A DNA stretch of 64,000 bases from Serratia oryzae. Lineage in GTDB: Bacteria; Pseudomonadota; Gammaproteobacteria; Enterobacterales; Enterobacteriaceae. A model generated the notes under the pieces. It was not told the DNA's origin, made no database searches, and was given only the letters and a program-made list of their open reading frames with translations. Positions within the stretch are counted from its first letter, which is position 1. Every line of letters starts with the position of its first letter. A program made the position numbers and the translations under genes. Of the stretch, positions 28,104 to 39,990 are shown one piece after another. The DNA lies in the NCBI RefSeq assembly GCF_001976145.1, contig NZ_MOXD01000012.1:86576-150575 (forward strand), given 5' to 3'.

Positions 28104-28311
28104 AAGCCGGCATCAGCCTAATGTTTGTCAGTTAAGGCTAACCAGTTCCCTCTCCCTTGGGGAGAGGGTTAGGGGGAGGGGACGATCACCGCACGACTTG
28201 CCCCTCACCCCGCCCCTCTCCCACAGGGAGAGGGGGCGATGCCTTGAGCCATTGATGCATGATTATGCTGCTTTGCGCTTAACTGACAAGCATTACGGCA
28301 TCAGCCGGCTT
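28104..28311. repeat. Composite palindromic repeat between map and glnD (REPIN-like)
   Basis: Two 34-bp outer arms, 28104-28137 and 28278-28311, are inverted copies sharing AAGCCGGC and TTGTCAGTTAAG. Inside, CCCTCTCCCTTGGGGAGAGGG (28148-28168, extended to 28181) faces an inverted partner at 28201-28236, CCCCTCACCCCGCCCCTCTCCC followed by GGGAGAGGG. This is the layout of paired inverted REP sequences. It lies between the map stop (28332) and the glnD start (28084), so it is in the glnD leader. Confidence 0.8.
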
Positions 28312-28331
28312 GTGACCAGAAACAGCAGTGC

Positions 28332-29129
28332 TTACTGCTGTTCGTGCGTAATGATGCTGGGGATGGTGTCATCCTTGCGCAACGTCATTATCTCGCAGCC
28401 GTTATCAGTGACCACAATAGTATGCTCATACTGTGCCGACAAGCTGCGATCTTTGGTTTTTACCGTCCAACCGTCCTTCATGGTGCGGATACGGAAATCA
28501 CCGGCATTCACCATAGGTTCGATGGTGAAGGCCATACCGGCTTGCAGCACTACGCCGCCGTCGTCAGCATCGTAATGCAGTACCTGGGGTTCTTCATGGA
28601 AGACTTCACCAATACCATGGCCGCAATATTCGCGCACTACGGAAAATCTCTCGGCCTCGACATATTGCTGGATGGCTTTACCCAGGGTGCGCAGGCGGAT
28701 ACCCGGTTTGACCATTTTCAACGCCAGATAAAGGCTTTCCTGCGTAACGCGGCACAGGCGCTCACCCAGAATCGTGGGGGTGCCGACGATAAACATCTTG
28801 GAAGTATCGCCGTGGAAGCCGTCTTTGATCACGGTGACGTCGATGTTGACGATATCGCCATCTTTCAACACTTTCTCGTCACTCGGGATACCGTGGCACA
28901 CCACTTCATTCACCGAGATACAGACGGATTTCGGGAAGCCGTGATAACCCAGGCAAGCTGAAATGGCCTGCTGTTCATTGGTGATGTAGTCGTGACAGAT
29001 TCTATCCAGTTCGCCAGTGGTCACGCCAGGTTTGACGTGCGGCTCAATGATCTCCAGCACTTCAGCGGCCAGGCGGCCAGCAACGCGCATTTTCTGGATA
29101 TCATCAGGTGTTTTAATTGAGATTGCCAT
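28332..29129 (-). CDS. map: Map, methionine aminopeptidase type I
   Basis: The ATG at 29127-29129 gives MAISIKTPDDIQKMRVAGRLAAEVLE and 265 residues (E. coli 264). The pita-bread metallopeptidase residues are visible: Asp in NIDVTVIKDGFHGDTSKMF, His in CGHGIG, Glu in FTIEPMVNAG and Glu in SAQYEHTIVV. The loop after CGHGIG reads EVFHEEP where E. coli has RGFHEEP. Map removes the initiator methionine from nascent proteins. It is divergent from rpsB, the same arrangement as in E. coli. Confidence 0.97.
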   Translation of the reverse strand: MAISIKTPDDIQKMRVAGRLAAEVLEIIEPHVKPGVTTGELDRICHDYITNEQQAISACLGYHGFPKSVCISVNEVVCHGIPSDEKVLKDGDIVNIDVTVIKDGFHGDTSKMFIVGTPTILGERLCRVTQESLYLALKMVKPGIRLRTLGKAIQQYVEAERFSVVREYCGHGIGEVFHEEPQVLHYDADDGGVVLQAGMAFTIEPMVNAGDFRIRTMKDGWTVKTKDRSLSAQYEHTIVVTDNGCEIMTLRKDDTIPSIITHEQQ

Positions 29130-29255
29130 CAAGTTAGTCCGCAGGTGTCGTTATTATCGACAGTATGTAAGAAGGAAGGGCATTAACTTATGGTATCAGC
29201 CCGGCCAGAGGCTGCCAAATTTGATTTCGAAACGGTGGTGCGGATGCAACAAATG

Positions 29256-29285
29256 TTGGTGTCGGGGGCCGGTTTATGGTATAAA
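29256..29285 (+). promoter_or_regulatory. rpsB-tsf promoter
   Basis: TTGGTG (29256-29261), an 18-base spacer and TATAAA (29280-29285) are followed by the GC-rich discriminator GCGCGCC. Such discriminators are typical of ribosomal promoters repressed by ppGpp/DksA. The assignment is by pattern. Confidence 0.6.
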
Positions 29286-29370
29286 GCGCGCCGGCAGATC
29301 CGTACTTCATCCTTACGAGTTGTGCGGAAATGACCGAAATACTTTAACTGCACTCACATTGTGTAAATAA

Positions 29371-30211
<841 letters not shown>

Positions 30212-30255
30212 TAAGGTCGAGCCCTTATTAACCAGGTATTGACATATGTTGGTTA

Positions 30256-30279
30256 GGGGGGCCTTTAAAGGCCCCCTTT
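30256..30279 (+). terminator. Rho-independent-like hairpin between rpsB and tsf
   Basis: A perfect palindrome GGGGGCCTTT/AAAGGCCCCC (30257-30276) is followed by only TTTG. It probably gives partial termination, lowering tsf relative to rpsB, as is known for this operon. Confidence 0.75.
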
Positions 30280-30329
30280 GCTTATCTGAATGAGAACTGT
30301 CTCCACGTGAGATAACCGAGGAAAAAGAA

Positions 30330-31181
30330 ATGGCTGATATTACCGCTGCCCTGGTAAAAGAACTGCGTGAACGTACTGCCGCAGGTATGATGGAATGTAA
30401 GAAGGCGCTGGTTGAATCTAACGGCGACATCGAGCTGGCTATCGAAAACATGCGTAAGTCTGGTGCGATCAAAGCAGCGAAAAAAGCAGGCAACGTAGCT
30501 GCTGACGGCGTGATCAAAACCAAGATCGAAGGCAACTACGGCATGATCCTGGAAGTTAACTGCCAGACCGACTTCGTCGCTAAAGATGCTGGTTTCCAGG
30601 CGTTTGCCAATAAAGTGCTGGATGCCGCTGTTGCTGGCAAAATCACTGACGTTGATGTTCTGAAAGCGCAGTTCGAAGAAGAGCGCGTAGCGCTGGTGGC
30701 AAAAATTGGTGAGAACATCAATATTCGCCGCGTAGCTGCTCTGGAAGGCGAAGTGCTGGGTAGCTACCTGCACGGCGCGCGCATCGGTGTATTGGTGGCG
30801 GCTAAAGGCGCGGACGAAGAGCTGGTTAAACAGCTGGCGATGCACGTTGCGGCGAGCAAGCCTGAGTTCGTCAAGCCTGAAGATGTGTCTGCTGAAGTGG
30901 TAGAAAAAGAGTACCAGGTTCAGTTGGACATCGCCATGCAGTCTGGCAAGCCGAAAGAAATCGCAGAGAAAATGGTTGAAGGCCGCATGAAGAAATTCAC
31001 CGGCGAAGTGTCTCTGACCGGTCAACCTTTCGTGATGGACCCAGCGAAAACCGTTGCTCAACTGTTGAAAGAGCACGGTGCTGAAGTGATTAACTTCATC
31101 CGCTTTGAAGTGGGTGAGGGTATTGAGAAAGTTGAAACCGATTTCGCTGCTGAAGTTGCAGCAATGAGCAAACAGTCTTAA
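30330..31181 (+). CDS. tsf: Elongation factor Ts
   Basis: The 283-residue protein equals E. coli EF-Ts in length. The N-terminal UBA-like domain carries [20 protein letters not shown] (EF-Ts signature 1), the core has the TDFVAKD motif (contacting EF-Tu), and the coiled-coil and C-terminal module end [12 protein letters not shown]. It catalyses GDP release from EF-Tu. It is followed by an intrinsic terminator before pyrH. Confidence 0.99.
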   Translation: MADITAALVKELRERTAAGMMECKKALVESNGDIELAIENMRKSGAIKAAKKAGNVAADGVIKTKIEGNYGMILEVNCQTDFVAKDAGFQAFANKVLDAAVAGKITDVDVLKAQFEEERVALVAKIGENINIRRVAALEGEVLGSYLHGARIGVLVAAKGADEELVKQLAMHVAASKPEFVKPEDVSAEVVEKEYQVQLDIAMQSGKPKEIAEKMVEGRMKKFTGEVSLTGQPFVMDPAKTVAQLLKEHGAEVINFIRFEVGEGIEKVETDFAAEVAAMSKQS

Positions 31182-31191
31182 TGCCTGTTAA

Positions 31192-31219
31192 TGGAGCCGC
31201 CGTCAGGCGGTTCCATTTT
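31192..31219 (+). terminator. tsf intrinsic terminator
   Basis: TGGAGCCGCC (31192-31201), loop GTCA and GGCGGTTCCA (31206-31215) with one G-U pair are followed by TTTTA, 10 bp past the tsf stop. Confidence 0.88.
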
Positions 31220-31329
31220 ATCCAGCCAGAGATAATCCGATGGCGAGCCTGGTGCGGCTATACTCAGCACAGGTGCAACGTATCGGCCCAAACCCCCAAT
31301 ACTATTACTGCTTCTTAGGACAGAACACC

Positions 31330-32055
31330 ATGGCAACCAATGCAAAACCCGTTTATCAGCGTATCCTGCTCAAACTGAGCGGCGAAGCCCTGCAAGGTGC
31401 TGAAGGCTTTGGGATCGACGCTAGCGTTTTGGATCGCATGGCTCAGGAAGTAAAAGAGCTGGTCGAGCTGGGCATTCAGGTCGGTGTAGTTATTGGCGGT
31501 GGTAACCTTTTCCGCGGTGCGGGCCTGGCACAAGCCGGCATGAACCGCGTAGTGGGCGACCACATGGGAATGCTGGCGACCGTGATGAACGGCCTGGCTA
31601 TGCGTGATGCACTGCACCGCGCCTATGTGAACGCCCGCCTGATGTCCGCAATCCCACTGAACGGTGTGTGTGACAGCTACAGCTGGGCAGAGGCGATCAG
31701 CCTGCTGCGTAATAACCGCGTAGTGATTTTCTCAGCCGGTACCGGCAACCCGTTCTTCACCACCGATTCTGCCGCCTGCCTGCGTGGGATCGAAATTGAA
31801 GCCGATGTGGTATTGAAAGCGACTAAAGTGGATGGTGTATACTCCGCTGATCCGGTGAAAAATCCGGATGCAACGCTGTACGAACAGTTAACCTATCAAG
31901 ACGTGCTGGAACGCGAATTAAAAGTGATGGATCTGGCCGCATTTACGCTGGCGCGCGACCATGGCTTGCCTATCCGCGTATTCAATATGAATAAGCCGGG
32001 CGCACTGCGCCGTGTGGTGATGGGTGAGAACGAAGGCACGCTGATCACCAAATAA
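31330..32055 (+). CDS. pyrH: PyrH, UMP kinase
   Basis: The ATG at 31330, with TTAGGA upstream, gives [23 protein letters not shown] and 241 residues as in E. coli. The frame opens 30 codons earlier without homology. The amino-acid-kinase fold carries [12 protein letters not shown] and the nucleotide-binding stretches [18 protein letters not shown] and [13 protein letters not shown]. It phosphorylates UMP to UDP, is feedback-inhibited by UTP and activated by GTP, and also senses pyrimidines for carAB control. A TATACT at 31259-31264 may be its -10 box. Confidence 0.98.
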   Translation: MATNAKPVYQRILLKLSGEALQGAEGFGIDASVLDRMAQEVKELVELGIQVGVVIGGGNLFRGAGLAQAGMNRVVGDHMGMLATVMNGLAMRDALHRAYVNARLMSAIPLNGVCDSYSWAEAISLLRNNRVVIFSAGTGNPFFTTDSAACLRGIEIEADVVLKATKVDGVYSADPVKNPDATLYEQLTYQDVLERELKVMDLAAFTLARDHGLPIRVFNMNKPGALRRVVMGENEGTLITK

Positions 32056-32176
32056 AGGGTGATTGGTCAAATTTAGCGGGCGGATAACGCGGGGCGTTGG
32101 CCGTTCCTTGAGTAACATTCACGGGCAATACCTGTGGTATTGCCTGCCAAGTAACCAGCTTCCAAGGGTTTGCAAC

Positions 32177-32734
32177 GTGATTAATGAAATCAGAAAAGAT
32201 GCTGATTCACGCATGGAAAAAAGCGTCGAAGCATTTAAAAACCAAATCAGCAAGATCCGCACCGGCCGTGCTTCTCCAAGCATTTTGGACGGTATCATGG
32301 TGGAATACTACGGTTCGGCCACGCCACTGCGTCAGTTGGCCAACGTGACCGTAGAAGATTCCCGTACTCTGGCGATCAACCTATTTGATCGTTCTTTGGG
32401 GTCGGCTGTAGAAAAAGCCATTATGTCATCCGATCTTGGTCTGAATCCAAACTCGGCCGGTAGCGTAATTCGTGTGCCACTTCCACCGCTGACTGAAGAA
32501 CGCCGTAAGGATCTGATCAAGGTCGTGCGTGGTGAAGCCGAGCAGGGGCGTGTCGCCGTGCGTAACATCCGCCGTGATGCTAATGATAAAGTGAAAGCGC
32601 TGCTGAAAGACAAAGAAATCAGCGAAGATGAAGATCGCCGTTCACAAGAAGACATTCAGAAAATGACCGATGCCTACATCAAGCTGCTTGATGCCGCATT
32701 GGCAGACAAAGAAAAAGAGCTGATGGATTTCTAA
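32177..32734 (+). CDS. frr: Frr, ribosome recycling factor
   Basis: The chosen start is GTG at 32177, eight bases after AAGGG, giving [20 protein letters not shown] and 185 residues, exactly the E. coli length. Upstream codons in the same frame lack homology. The three-helix bundle signature [15 protein letters not shown] and the C-terminal helix [12 protein letters not shown] are present. RRF with EF-G splits post-termination ribosomes. It follows pyrH by 121 bp and ends at a strong terminator. Confidence 0.98.
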   Translation: MINEIRKDADSRMEKSVEAFKNQISKIRTGRASPSILDGIMVEYYGSATPLRQLANVTVEDSRTLAINLFDRSLGSAVEKAIMSSDLGLNPNSAGSVIRVPLPPLTEERRKDLIKVVRGEAEQGRVAVRNIRRDANDKVKALLKDKEISEDEDRRSQEDIQKMTDAYIKLLDAALADKEKELMDF

Positions 32735-32748
32735 TCAGCATCGCGCAG

Positions 32749-32783
32749 AAAGAAAGCGTCGCCTGGGCGGCGCTTTCTTTTTT
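32749..32783 (+). terminator. frr intrinsic terminator
   Basis: AGAAAGCGTCGCC and GGCGGCGCTTTCT form a 13-bp stem with one G-U pair, followed by TTTTTT, beginning 16 bp after the frr stop. Confidence 0.93.
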
Positions 32784-32891
32784 GTGGCGCAGATCCCGTT
32801 TTATCGTACTGAAAGATCATGGACAAGCAGTGGCTCAGGTTACACACTGGGGCACTTCCGATCTCATCAGACAGTGATTCAGAGCAAATTC

Positions 32892-34088
32892 ATGAAGCAA
32901 CTGACTATTCTGGGCTCCACGGGTTCTGTGGGTGCCAGCACCCTGGCCGTGGTCAGGGAGAATCCCGACCTTTTCGCGATTAAAGCCTTGGTCGCCGGCC
33001 GCAATGTCGCGGTGATGGCGCAGCAGTGTATAGAGTTCCGCCCTGCCTATGCGTCAATGGCCGATGAAAGCGCCGCGCGCGAGTTACGCGCCATTTTGGC
33101 GGAAAACGCGGTGAAAACCGAGGTGTTGGCGGGAGAGCAGTCAGCCTGTGAATTGGCCGCACTGAGCGACGTCGATCAGGTAACAGCGGCTATTGTTGGG
33201 GCCGCTGGGTTACTGCCTACCTTGGCCGCTGTCCGTGCCGGTAAACAGGTACTGCTGGCGAATAAAGAGTCGCTAGTAACCTGTGGCCGCCTGTTTATGG
33301 ATGCAGTGCAACAAAGTCAGGCGCAATTGTTGCCGTTGGACAGCGAGCATAATGCCATTTTTCAGAGCTTGCCCGAGGGCATTCAGCGGCAGTTGGGTTA
33401 CTCTTCTCTGCAGGAGTATGGTGTCTCACGCATTATTCTCACCGGTTCAGGTGGCCCGTTCCGCACTACGCCACTGGAGCAGTTTGCGGCGATGACGCCG
33501 GATCAGGCCTGCGCGCACCCTAACTGGTCGATGGGGCGTAAGATTTCGGTGGATTCTGCCACCATGATGAACAAAGGCTTGGAATACATCGAAGCCCGCT
33601 GGCTGTTCAATGCGTCAGCCGAGCAAATGGAGGTCATTCTGCATCCGCAGTCGGTGATTCACTCCATGGTGCGCTATGCTGATGGGAGTGTGCTGGCCCA
33701 GTTGGGTACGCCAGATATGCGTACGCCGATCGCCCATGCCATGGCCTATCCGCAGCGGGTTAATTCCGGAGTGGCTGCACTCGATTTTTGCCGTATAGGC
33801 GCCCTGACCTTCGCTGAGCCGGAGCGTGAGCGCTATCCGTGCCTGTATCTGGCAATTGAAGCCTTTGATGCCGGGCAGGCTGCAACGACGGCGCTTAATG
33901 CGGCCAACGAAGTTGCCGTGGCGGCATTCCTGCAGGAAGAGATCGGGTTTACTGACATTGCCTCCGTGAATCAGAAAGTGGTCGAACGCTTGGCTCTGCA
34001 GGAACCTTCTTGTGTTGCAGAGGTCTTGGACATTGATCGTCAGGCGCGTGAAATAGCTCGCAGTGTAGCCCGAGCATTGCGTGTTTAA
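32892..34088 (+). CDS. dxr: Dxr, 1-deoxy-D-xylulose 5-phosphate reductoisomerase
   Basis: The ATG at 32892 gives [21 protein letters not shown] and 398 residues, the E. coli length. The NADPH loop GSTGSVG spans residues 8-14. The metal and substrate residues lie in [21 protein letters not shown] and [14 protein letters not shown]. It converts DXP to MEP, the first committed step of the MEP isoprenoid pathway and the target of fosmidomycin. It starts a long block of lipid and envelope genes. Confidence 0.98.
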   Translation: MKQLTILGSTGSVGASTLAVVRENPDLFAIKALVAGRNVAVMAQQCIEFRPAYASMADESAARELRAILAENAVKTEVLAGEQSACELAALSDVDQVTAAIVGAAGLLPTLAAVRAGKQVLLANKESLVTCGRLFMDAVQQSQAQLLPLDSEHNAIFQSLPEGIQRQLGYSSLQEYGVSRIILTGSGGPFRTTPLEQFAAMTPDQACAHPNWSMGRKISVDSATMMNKGLEYIEARWLFNASAEQMEVILHPQSVIHSMVRYADGSVLAQLGTPDMRTPIAHAMAYPQRVNSGVAALDFCRIGALTFAEPERERYPCLYLAIEAFDAGQAATTALNAANEVAVAAFLQEEIGFTDIASVNQKVVERLALQEPSCVAEVLDIDRQAREIARSVARALRV

Positions 34089-34274
34089 TCTGTTGCGCAT
34101 TGTCTGATTTCTTTGCGAATTGCGTTTGCCGCCGTGGGGCCGTTTGTTCGAGCTTCGTGGAGATGGTATAGTCTGCGCCACAATCATCGGATATACCGTT
34201 GAATAATGGCCGAATTGGTGCATCCTGAGCCGATATTTCCCCGTCGTTTTCTGGGGCGCAAGGTGAGCAGACTG

Positions 34275-34305
34275 AAAAGCTGTGTCAGGCACACGGCTTT
34301 TTTTT
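34275..34305 (+). terminator. dxr intrinsic terminator
   Basis: AAGCTGTGT (34278-34286), a short loop and ACACGGCTT (34291-34299) pair with one G-U and run into eight Ts. The remaining dxr-uppS gap (281 bp in total) presumably includes a promoter for uppS; none stands out. Confidence 0.8.
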
Positions 34306-34369
34306 GCGCGCTAGGGCTGGGTGTTCAGCTAAAGCCGTTATGTTGCTATCGAGGGAATAAGTACGAGTT

Positions 34370-35128
34370 ATGTCGTCCGCAAACCAACAAGAAGCTAATC
34401 TGTCCGCTCAAGGGCCGCGTCATGTCGCTATTATTATGGATGGTAACGGGCGATGGGCTAAACGTCAGGGTAAGTTACGTGTCTTCGGCCACAAAGCAGG
34501 TGTGAAGTCAGTACGCCGTGCGGTCAGTTTCGCTGCCAGTCATCATTTGGATGCACTCACGCTTTATGCCTTCAGTAGTGAGAACTGGAATCGCCCGGTA
34601 CAAGAAGTTTCTGCTTTGATGGAGTTGTTTGTGCGCGCGCTGGACAGCGAAGTAAAAAGTTTGCATAAGCATAACGTCAGGCTGCGTGTGATCGGTGATA
34701 TCAGCCGTTTCAGCACGCGTTTACAAGAGCGTATCCGTCGCTCTGAGCAACTGACAGAAAATAACGATGGCCTGGCGCTGAATATTGCCGCCAATTATGG
34801 TGGCCGTTGGGATATCATTCAGGGAGTAAGGGAGCTGGCCGAGCAGGTGCAACAAGGTGTGTTGCACCCGGAGCAGATCAGCGAGGAGCTGTTGAGTGAG
34901 CGTGTCTGCATGAGCGATCTGTCACCAGTGGATTTAGTGATCCGTACCGGTGGCGAACATCGCATAAGTAACTTCTTGTTGTGGCAAATTGCTTACGCCG
35001 AGCTTTACTTTACTGATGTACTCTGGCCCGATTTTGATGAACTTGTCTTTGAAGGTGCGCTGAATGCATTTGCACAACGTGAGCGTCGCTTCGGGGGAAC
35101 AACACCTATCGGCACTAATGCGCCTTAG
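34370..35128 (+). CDS. uppS: UppS (IspU), undecaprenyl diphosphate synthase
   Basis: The 252-residue protein (E. coli 253) has the cis-prenyltransferase motifs [14 protein letters not shown] with catalytic Asp24, FSSENWNRP, and [23 protein letters not shown]. It condenses eight isopentenyl units onto FPP to give C55-PP, the lipid carrier for peptidoglycan and O-antigen. It is cytosolic and peripheral to the membrane. It is followed by cdsA after 9 bp, so the two are coupled. Confidence 0.98.
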   Translation: MSSANQQEANLSAQGPRHVAIIMDGNGRWAKRQGKLRVFGHKAGVKSVRRAVSFAASHHLDALTLYAFSSENWNRPVQEVSALMELFVRALDSEVKSLHKHNVRLRVIGDISRFSTRLQERIRRSEQLTENNDGLALNIAANYGGRWDIIQGVRELAEQVQQGVLHPEQISEELLSERVCMSDLSPVDLVIRTGGEHRISNFLLWQIAYAELYFTDVLWPDFDELVFEGALNAFAQRERRFGGTTPIGTNAP

Positions 35129-35137
35129 GGGGAACTT

Positions 35138-35986
35138 TTGCTGAAGTATCGCCTCATCACTGCTGTGATTTTAATTCCGCTGGTTATCGCAGCGCTGTTT
35201 TTGCTGCCGCCATTCGGTTTCGCCTTGGTAACTCTTGCCGTATGCATGTTGGCTGCCTGGGAATGGGGACAACTTGCCGGTTTTGCCACGCGCTCTCAAC
35301 GTATCTGGTTGGCGTTATTATGCGGCCTCTTGTTGGTGCTGATGATGCTCAGCGTGCCGGCCTATCAGCACTCCGTCCACCAATGGCAGGTCGATGTACC
35401 GTTGTGGTTATCGTTGGCCTGGTGGCTGGGAGCTCTGTTACTGGTGTTATTCTATCCGGGCTCTGCTGCTCTCTGGCGTAATTCGCGCCCGTTACGTCTG
35501 TTTTTCGGTTTGTTGACCATTATTCCGTTCTTCTGGGGCATGGTGGCGTTACGTCAGTTTGGATATGAACAGAATCATTTTACCGGTGCCTGGTGGTTGC
35601 TGTATGTGATGCTGCTGGTATGGGGAGCCGATTCTGGTGCCTATATGTTCGGTAAACTGTTTGGCAAGCACAAACTGGCGCCGAAAGTTTCTCCGGGTAA
35701 AACCTGGGAAGGGCTGATCGGCGGGCTGGTGACTTCAGCCGTGATCTCGTGGTTGTTTGGCCGCTATGCGCCGCTGAATATTGTTCCTGCCACTTTGCTG
35801 ATTTGTTCTGTGATTGCGGCACTGGCATCGGTATTAGGCGATCTCACTGAAAGTATGTTCAAGCGTGAAGCAGGTATCAAAGACAGTGGTCATCTGATAC
35901 CGGGGCACGGCGGGATACTGGATCGTATCGATAGTTTGACCGCAGCAGTGCCTGTATTTGCCTGCTTGATGCTGTTAGTGTTTTAA
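35138..35986 (+). CDS. cdsA: CdsA, phosphatidate cytidylyltransferase (TTG start)
   Basis: The start is TTG at 35138, preceded by AGGGGGAAC, giving LKYRLITAVILIPLVIAALFLLPP; E. coli cdsA also uses this position. The 282-residue protein has about eight membrane segments and the CDP-diglyceride synthetase signature SMFKREAGIKDSGHLIPGHGGILDR near the C-terminus. It makes CDP-diacylglycerol from phosphatidate and CTP for all phospholipids. It sits in the uppS-cdsA-rseP-bamA run. Confidence 0.97.
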   Translation: MLKYRLITAVILIPLVIAALFLLPPFGFALVTLAVCMLAAWEWGQLAGFATRSQRIWLALLCGLLLVLMMLSVPAYQHSVHQWQVDVPLWLSLAWWLGALLLVLFYPGSAALWRNSRPLRLFFGLLTIIPFFWGMVALRQFGYEQNHFTGAWWLLYVMLLVWGADSGAYMFGKLFGKHKLAPKVSPGKTWEGLIGGLVTSAVISWLFGRYAPLNIVPATLLICSVIAALASVLGDLTESMFKREAGIKDSGHLIPGHGGILDRIDSLTAAVPVFACLMLLVF

Positions 35987-36016
35987 TCCGCCATCGGCGG
36001 GGAGTGAAAGGTTTAT

Positions 36017-37372
36017 ATGATCAGTGTGCTCTGGAACTTGGTAGCGTTTGTTATTGCTCTAGGTGTATTGATCACCGTACATGAGTTTGGGCACTTTTGG
36101 GTGGCCCGCCGCTGTGGGGTTCGTGTAGAACGTTTCTCCATTGGTTTTGGCCGCGCGCTGTGGCGCCGTACCGACCGCCAGGGCACTGAATATATCATTG
36201 CCATGATCCCCCTGGGCGGCTACGTCAAAATGCTTGATGAACGCGTAGAGACGGTTGCACCGGAACAGCGTCATCAGGCATTTAATAATAAAACCGTCTG
36301 GCAGCGCGCGGCGATTGTCAGCGCGGGTCCTATCGCCAATTTCCTGTTTGCCATCCTGGCGTACTGGATCGTCTTCATTATCGGGGTGCCGAGTTTCCGC
36401 CCGGTCATCGGCGAAATCGCCCCACAATCCATTGCTGCCGTTGCTGAAATTTCCCCTGGCATGGAACTTAAGTCCGTTGACGGTATCGAAACGCCTGATT
36501 GGGAATCTGTTCGCTTGGCGCTGGTTACCAAAATTGGTGACGCGCAAACTGAGGTGGAAGTCGCGCCATTTGGTTCTTCCCAGAAGATGAGCAAAACGTT
36601 GGATCTGCGCCACTGGAGCTTTGAGCCGGACAAAGAAGATCCTGTCCGTTCTCTCGGCATGATCCCGCGTGGCCCGCAGATCGAATCTGTGTTGGCAGAA
36701 GTGCAACAAGGTTCCGCAGCGCAAAAGGCAGGTTTACAAACAGGGGACAGGATCGTTAAAGTCGATGGTCAGCTGCTTGGGCGTTGGTCAACCTTGGTGA
36801 AACGGATCCATGATGGCCCAGGCAAACCGTTGGTTTTAGGGATCGAAAGAAACGGTGCCCCCTTGTCTTTAACGCTGATACCGGATACAAAGCCGGTGGG
36901 AAAAGATAAAACAGTGGGTTTTGCAGGCATTATACCGAAAGTGTTACCGTTGCCTGACGAGTATAAGACGATTCGCCAGTATGGGCCGTTCTCTGCGTTA
37001 TATCAGGCTGGGGACAAAACCTGGCAGCTAATGCGGCTGACGGTCAGCATGCTGGGTAAATTAATTACCGGTGATGTAAAGTTGAACAACCTGAGTGGCC
37101 CGATTTCCATTGCACAGGGAGCAGGGGCGTCAGCAGGGGTTGGGTTTGTGTATTATATGATGTTTTTGGCGTTGATTAGTGTCAACCTAGGAATCATCAA
37201 CCTATTCCCATTACCGGTATTAGATGGTGGGCATCTTCTCTTCCTGGCGATAGAAAAGCTGAAGGGGGGGCCAGTTTCTGAGCGAGTACAGGACTACAGT
37301 TATCGCATTGGTTCGATCTTGTTGATACTGTTAATGGGTCTTGCACTTTTCAATGATTTTTCTCGCCTTTAG
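36017..37372 (+). CDS. rseP: RseP, site-2 protease of the sigma-E pathway
   Basis: The 451-residue inner-membrane protein has the zinc motif HEFGH at residues 22-26 in TM1, two tandem periplasmic PDZ domains (about 115-310), and the third metal ligand in [13 protein letters not shown]. After DegS cuts RseA, RseP cleaves its transmembrane part and frees sigma-E; it also clears remnant signal peptides. Neighbour bamA encodes the machine whose failure triggers this response, the standard arrangement. Confidence 0.98.
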   Translation: MISVLWNLVAFVIALGVLITVHEFGHFWVARRCGVRVERFSIGFGRALWRRTDRQGTEYIIAMIPLGGYVKMLDERVETVAPEQRHQAFNNKTVWQRAAIVSAGPIANFLFAILAYWIVFIIGVPSFRPVIGEIAPQSIAAVAEISPGMELKSVDGIETPDWESVRLALVTKIGDAQTEVEVAPFGSSQKMSKTLDLRHWSFEPDKEDPVRSLGMIPRGPQIESVLAEVQQGSAAQKAGLQTGDRIVKVDGQLLGRWSTLVKRIHDGPGKPLVLGIERNGAPLSLTLIPDTKPVGKDKTVGFAGIIPKVLPLPDEYKTIRQYGPFSALYQAGDKTWQLMRLTVSMLGKLITGDVKLNNLSGPISIAQGAGASAGVGFVYYMMFLALISVNLGIINLFPLPVLDGGHLLFLAIEKLKGGPVSERVQDYSYRIGSILLILLMGLALFNDFSRL

Positions 37373-37407
37373 GGGCGGGAACAGGTTAGGAAGAACGCAT
37401 AACAACG

Positions 37408-39831
37408 ATGGCGATGAAAAAGTTGCTCATAGCGTCGCTGCTGTTTGGCAGCGCCACCGTATACGGTGCAGACGGGTTCGTAGTGAAAGATATTCATTTC
37501 GAAGGCCTGCAACGAGTCGCCGTCGGTGCGGCGTTACTCAACATGCCGGTTCGCGTAGGTGATACCGTCTCTGATGATGATATCAGTAATACCATCCATG
37601 CCTTGTTTGCCACTGGCAACTTCGAGGATGTTCGCGTTCTGCGCGATGGTGATACGCTGATTGTTCAGGTTAAGGAACGCCCTACCATTGCCAGCATCAC
37701 TTTCTCCGGCAACAAGTCGGTGAAAGATGACATGCTCAAGCAAAATCTGGAAGCTTCTGGCGTCCGGGTTGGTGAAGCACTCGACCGCACCACCTTATCC
37801 ACCATTGAGAAGGGGTTGGAAGACTTCTACTACAGCGTTGGTAAATACAGCGCGTCGGTAAAAGCCGTCGTCACCCCGCTGCCGCGTAACCGTGTTGATC
37901 TGAAACTGGTATTCGCTGAAGGGGTTTCCGCCACGATCCAGCAAATCAATATTGTTGGCAACCATGCTTTCACCAACGATGAACTGATCTCACGCTTCCA
38001 ATTGCGTGATGAAGTGCCATGGTGGAACGTGGTGGGCGATCGTAAATACCAGAAACAAAAACTGGCCGGTGATCTTGAGATCCTGCGCAGCTTCTATCTG
38101 GATCGCGGTTATGCCCGTTTTAACATTGATTCGACGCAGGTCAGCCTGACGCCGGACAAAAAAGGTATTTATATCACCATCAACATTACTGAAGGCGATC
38201 AGTACAAGCTTTCTGGCGTGGTGGTGAATGGCAACCTGGCTGGGCACTCGGCGGAAGTTGCCCAGTTGACCAAAATAGAGCCGGGTGAACTGTACAGCGG
38301 CAGCAAAGTGACTAAGATGGAAGACAACATCAAGAAGATGTTGGGCCGTTATGGTTATGCCTACCCGCGTGTGCAAACTCAGCCTGAAATCAACGACACG
38401 GATAAGACCGTGAAGCTGCTCGTGAACATTGATGCGGGCAACCGTTTCTATGTGCGCCGTATTAAATTCGAAGGTAACGATACCAGTAAAGATTCTGTGC
38501 TGCGCCGCGAAATGCGCCAGATGGAAGGCGCATGGCTGGGTAACGATCAGGTTGAGCAGGGTAAAGATCGTCTGAATCGCTTGGGTTACTTTGAAACCGT
38601 TGATGTAGAAACACAGCGCGTACCGGGCACTCCGGATCAGGTTGATGTGGTCTACAAGGTGAAAGAACGTAACACCGGTACCCTGAACTTTGGTGTCGGT
38701 TACGGGACCGAAAGTGGCGTCAGCTTCCAGGCCGGCGTACAGCAGGATAACTGGCTGGGTACCGGCTATTCCGTCGGTATCAACGGTACCAAGAACGATT
38801 ATCAGACCTATGCCGAGCTGTCGGTCACCAACCCGTACTTCACCGTGGATGGTGTCAGCCTGGGTGGGCGCGTATTCTATAATGACTTTAAGGCCAACAA
38901 TGCCGATCTGTCAGATTATACCAACAGCAGCTACGGTGTAGATGGCACGCTGGGCTTCCCAATCAACGAGAACAACTCGTTGCGCGCTGGCTTGGGTTAT
39001 GTCCATAACTCCCTGTCGCAAATGAAACCGCAGATTGCTATGTGGCGTTATCTGAACTCTGTTGGTGAAAACCCAGATTTTGTGAATCGTGCTAGCTATG
39101 CGGCGAACGATTTCCCGCTGACTCTGGGCTGGACTTACAACAATCTGGACCGCGGTTATTTCCCAACCTCAGGCAACCGTACTACGCTTAACGGTAAGTT
39201 TGTCGCTCCAGGTTCCGATAACTCGTACTACAAGTTCACGTTGGACAGCACGCAATACTTGCCAATCAACGACGATGCGACCTGGGTGATGTTGGGCCGT
39301 GGCCGTGTGGGTTATGCCGATGGTTTCGGTGGCAAAGAGATGCCGTTCTATGAGAACTTCTATGCGGGTGGTTCAAGCACCGTGCGTGGCTTCCAGTCCA
39401 ATACCATTGGTCCGAAAGCGGTTTATTACAACTCAAATTCTTATACTTGTAATAATGCGCCGGGCAGCAGCGTGCCACAGGTTATTTGTAATTCCAGCGA
39501 TGCCGTCGGCGGTAACGCCATGGCTGTTGCCAGCTTGGAGCTGATTACACCAACGCCGTTTATCAGCGAGAAATATGCTAACTCGGTGCGTACTTCCGTG
39601 TTTATGGACGCGGGTACGGTATGGGATACCAAGTGGCAGAATACCGATCAGACGCGAATGTTCGATATCCCAGATTACAGCAAAGCGAGTAATATTCGCG
39701 TGTCTGTAGGGCTGGCAGTACAGTGGATGTCGCCGTTGGGGCCGTTGGTGTTCTCTTATGCCGATCCGATCAAGAAGTACGATGGCGACAAATCGGAGCA
39801 GTTCCAGTTTAACATTGGTAAAACCTGGTAA
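37408..39831 (+). CDS. bamA: BamA, outer-membrane beta-barrel assembly protein
   Basis: The 807-residue protein (E. coli 810) has a signal peptide ([20 protein letters not shown], cleaved before ADGF), five POTRA domains to about residue 420, and a C-terminal 16-strand Omp85 barrel. The VRGF motif of the barrel is in [20 protein letters not shown], and it ends FQFNIGKTW. It is the central subunit that folds outer-membrane proteins. Loop 6 is shorter than in E. coli and keeps a cysteine pair (YTCNN...VICNSS). Confidence 0.99.
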   Translation: MAMKKLLIASLLFGSATVYGADGFVVKDIHFEGLQRVAVGAALLNMPVRVGDTVSDDDISNTIHALFATGNFEDVRVLRDGDTLIVQVKERPTIASITFSGNKSVKDDMLKQNLEASGVRVGEALDRTTLSTIEKGLEDFYYSVGKYSASVKAVVTPLPRNRVDLKLVFAEGVSATIQQINIVGNHAFTNDELISRFQLRDEVPWWNVVGDRKYQKQKLAGDLEILRSFYLDRGYARFNIDSTQVSLTPDKKGIYITINITEGDQYKLSGVVVNGNLAGHSAEVAQLTKIEPGELYSGSKVTKMEDNIKKMLGRYGYAYPRVQTQPEINDTDKTVKLLVNIDAGNRFYVRRIKFEGNDTSKDSVLRREMRQMEGAWLGNDQVEQGKDRLNRLGYFETVDVETQRVPGTPDQVDVVYKVKERNTGTLNFGVGYGTESGVSFQAGVQQDNWLGTGYSVGINGTKNDYQTYAELSVTNPYFTVDGVSLGGRVFYNDFKANNADLSDYTNSSYGVDGTLGFPINENNSLRAGLGYVHNSLSQMKPQIAMWRYLNSVGENPDFVNRASYAANDFPLTLGWTYNNLDRGYFPTSGNRTTLNGKFVAPGSDNSYYKFTLDSTQYLPINDDATWVMLGRGRVGYADGFGGKEMPFYENFYAGGSSTVRGFQSNTIGPKAVYYNSNSYTCNNAPGSSVPQVICNSSDAVGGNAMAVASLELITPTPFISEKYANSVRTSVFMDAGTVWDTKWQNTDQTRMFDIPDYSKASNIRVSVGLAVQWMSPLGPLVFSYADPIKKYDGDKSEQFQFNIGKTW

Positions 39832-39990
39832 CGGGTTTTACTTCTGGGCATAAGTAGTTATAACGAATCGCAAATGCCAGGCAGATGCAAGACAAAGAGA
39901 GAGGATTCTCATTGTGTTGTTTGCCGGTCTGGCAGATTGTGTACTTCAAAGTGTCGTGTGACACAAACGGGTGATGGTAAGGAGTTTATA

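Noticed and set aside
39874..39990. Upstream extension of skp to an earlier start
   Set aside because: The extension is cysteine-rich and would bury the signal peptide. GTG 39991 has a good AAGGAG and matches the family.
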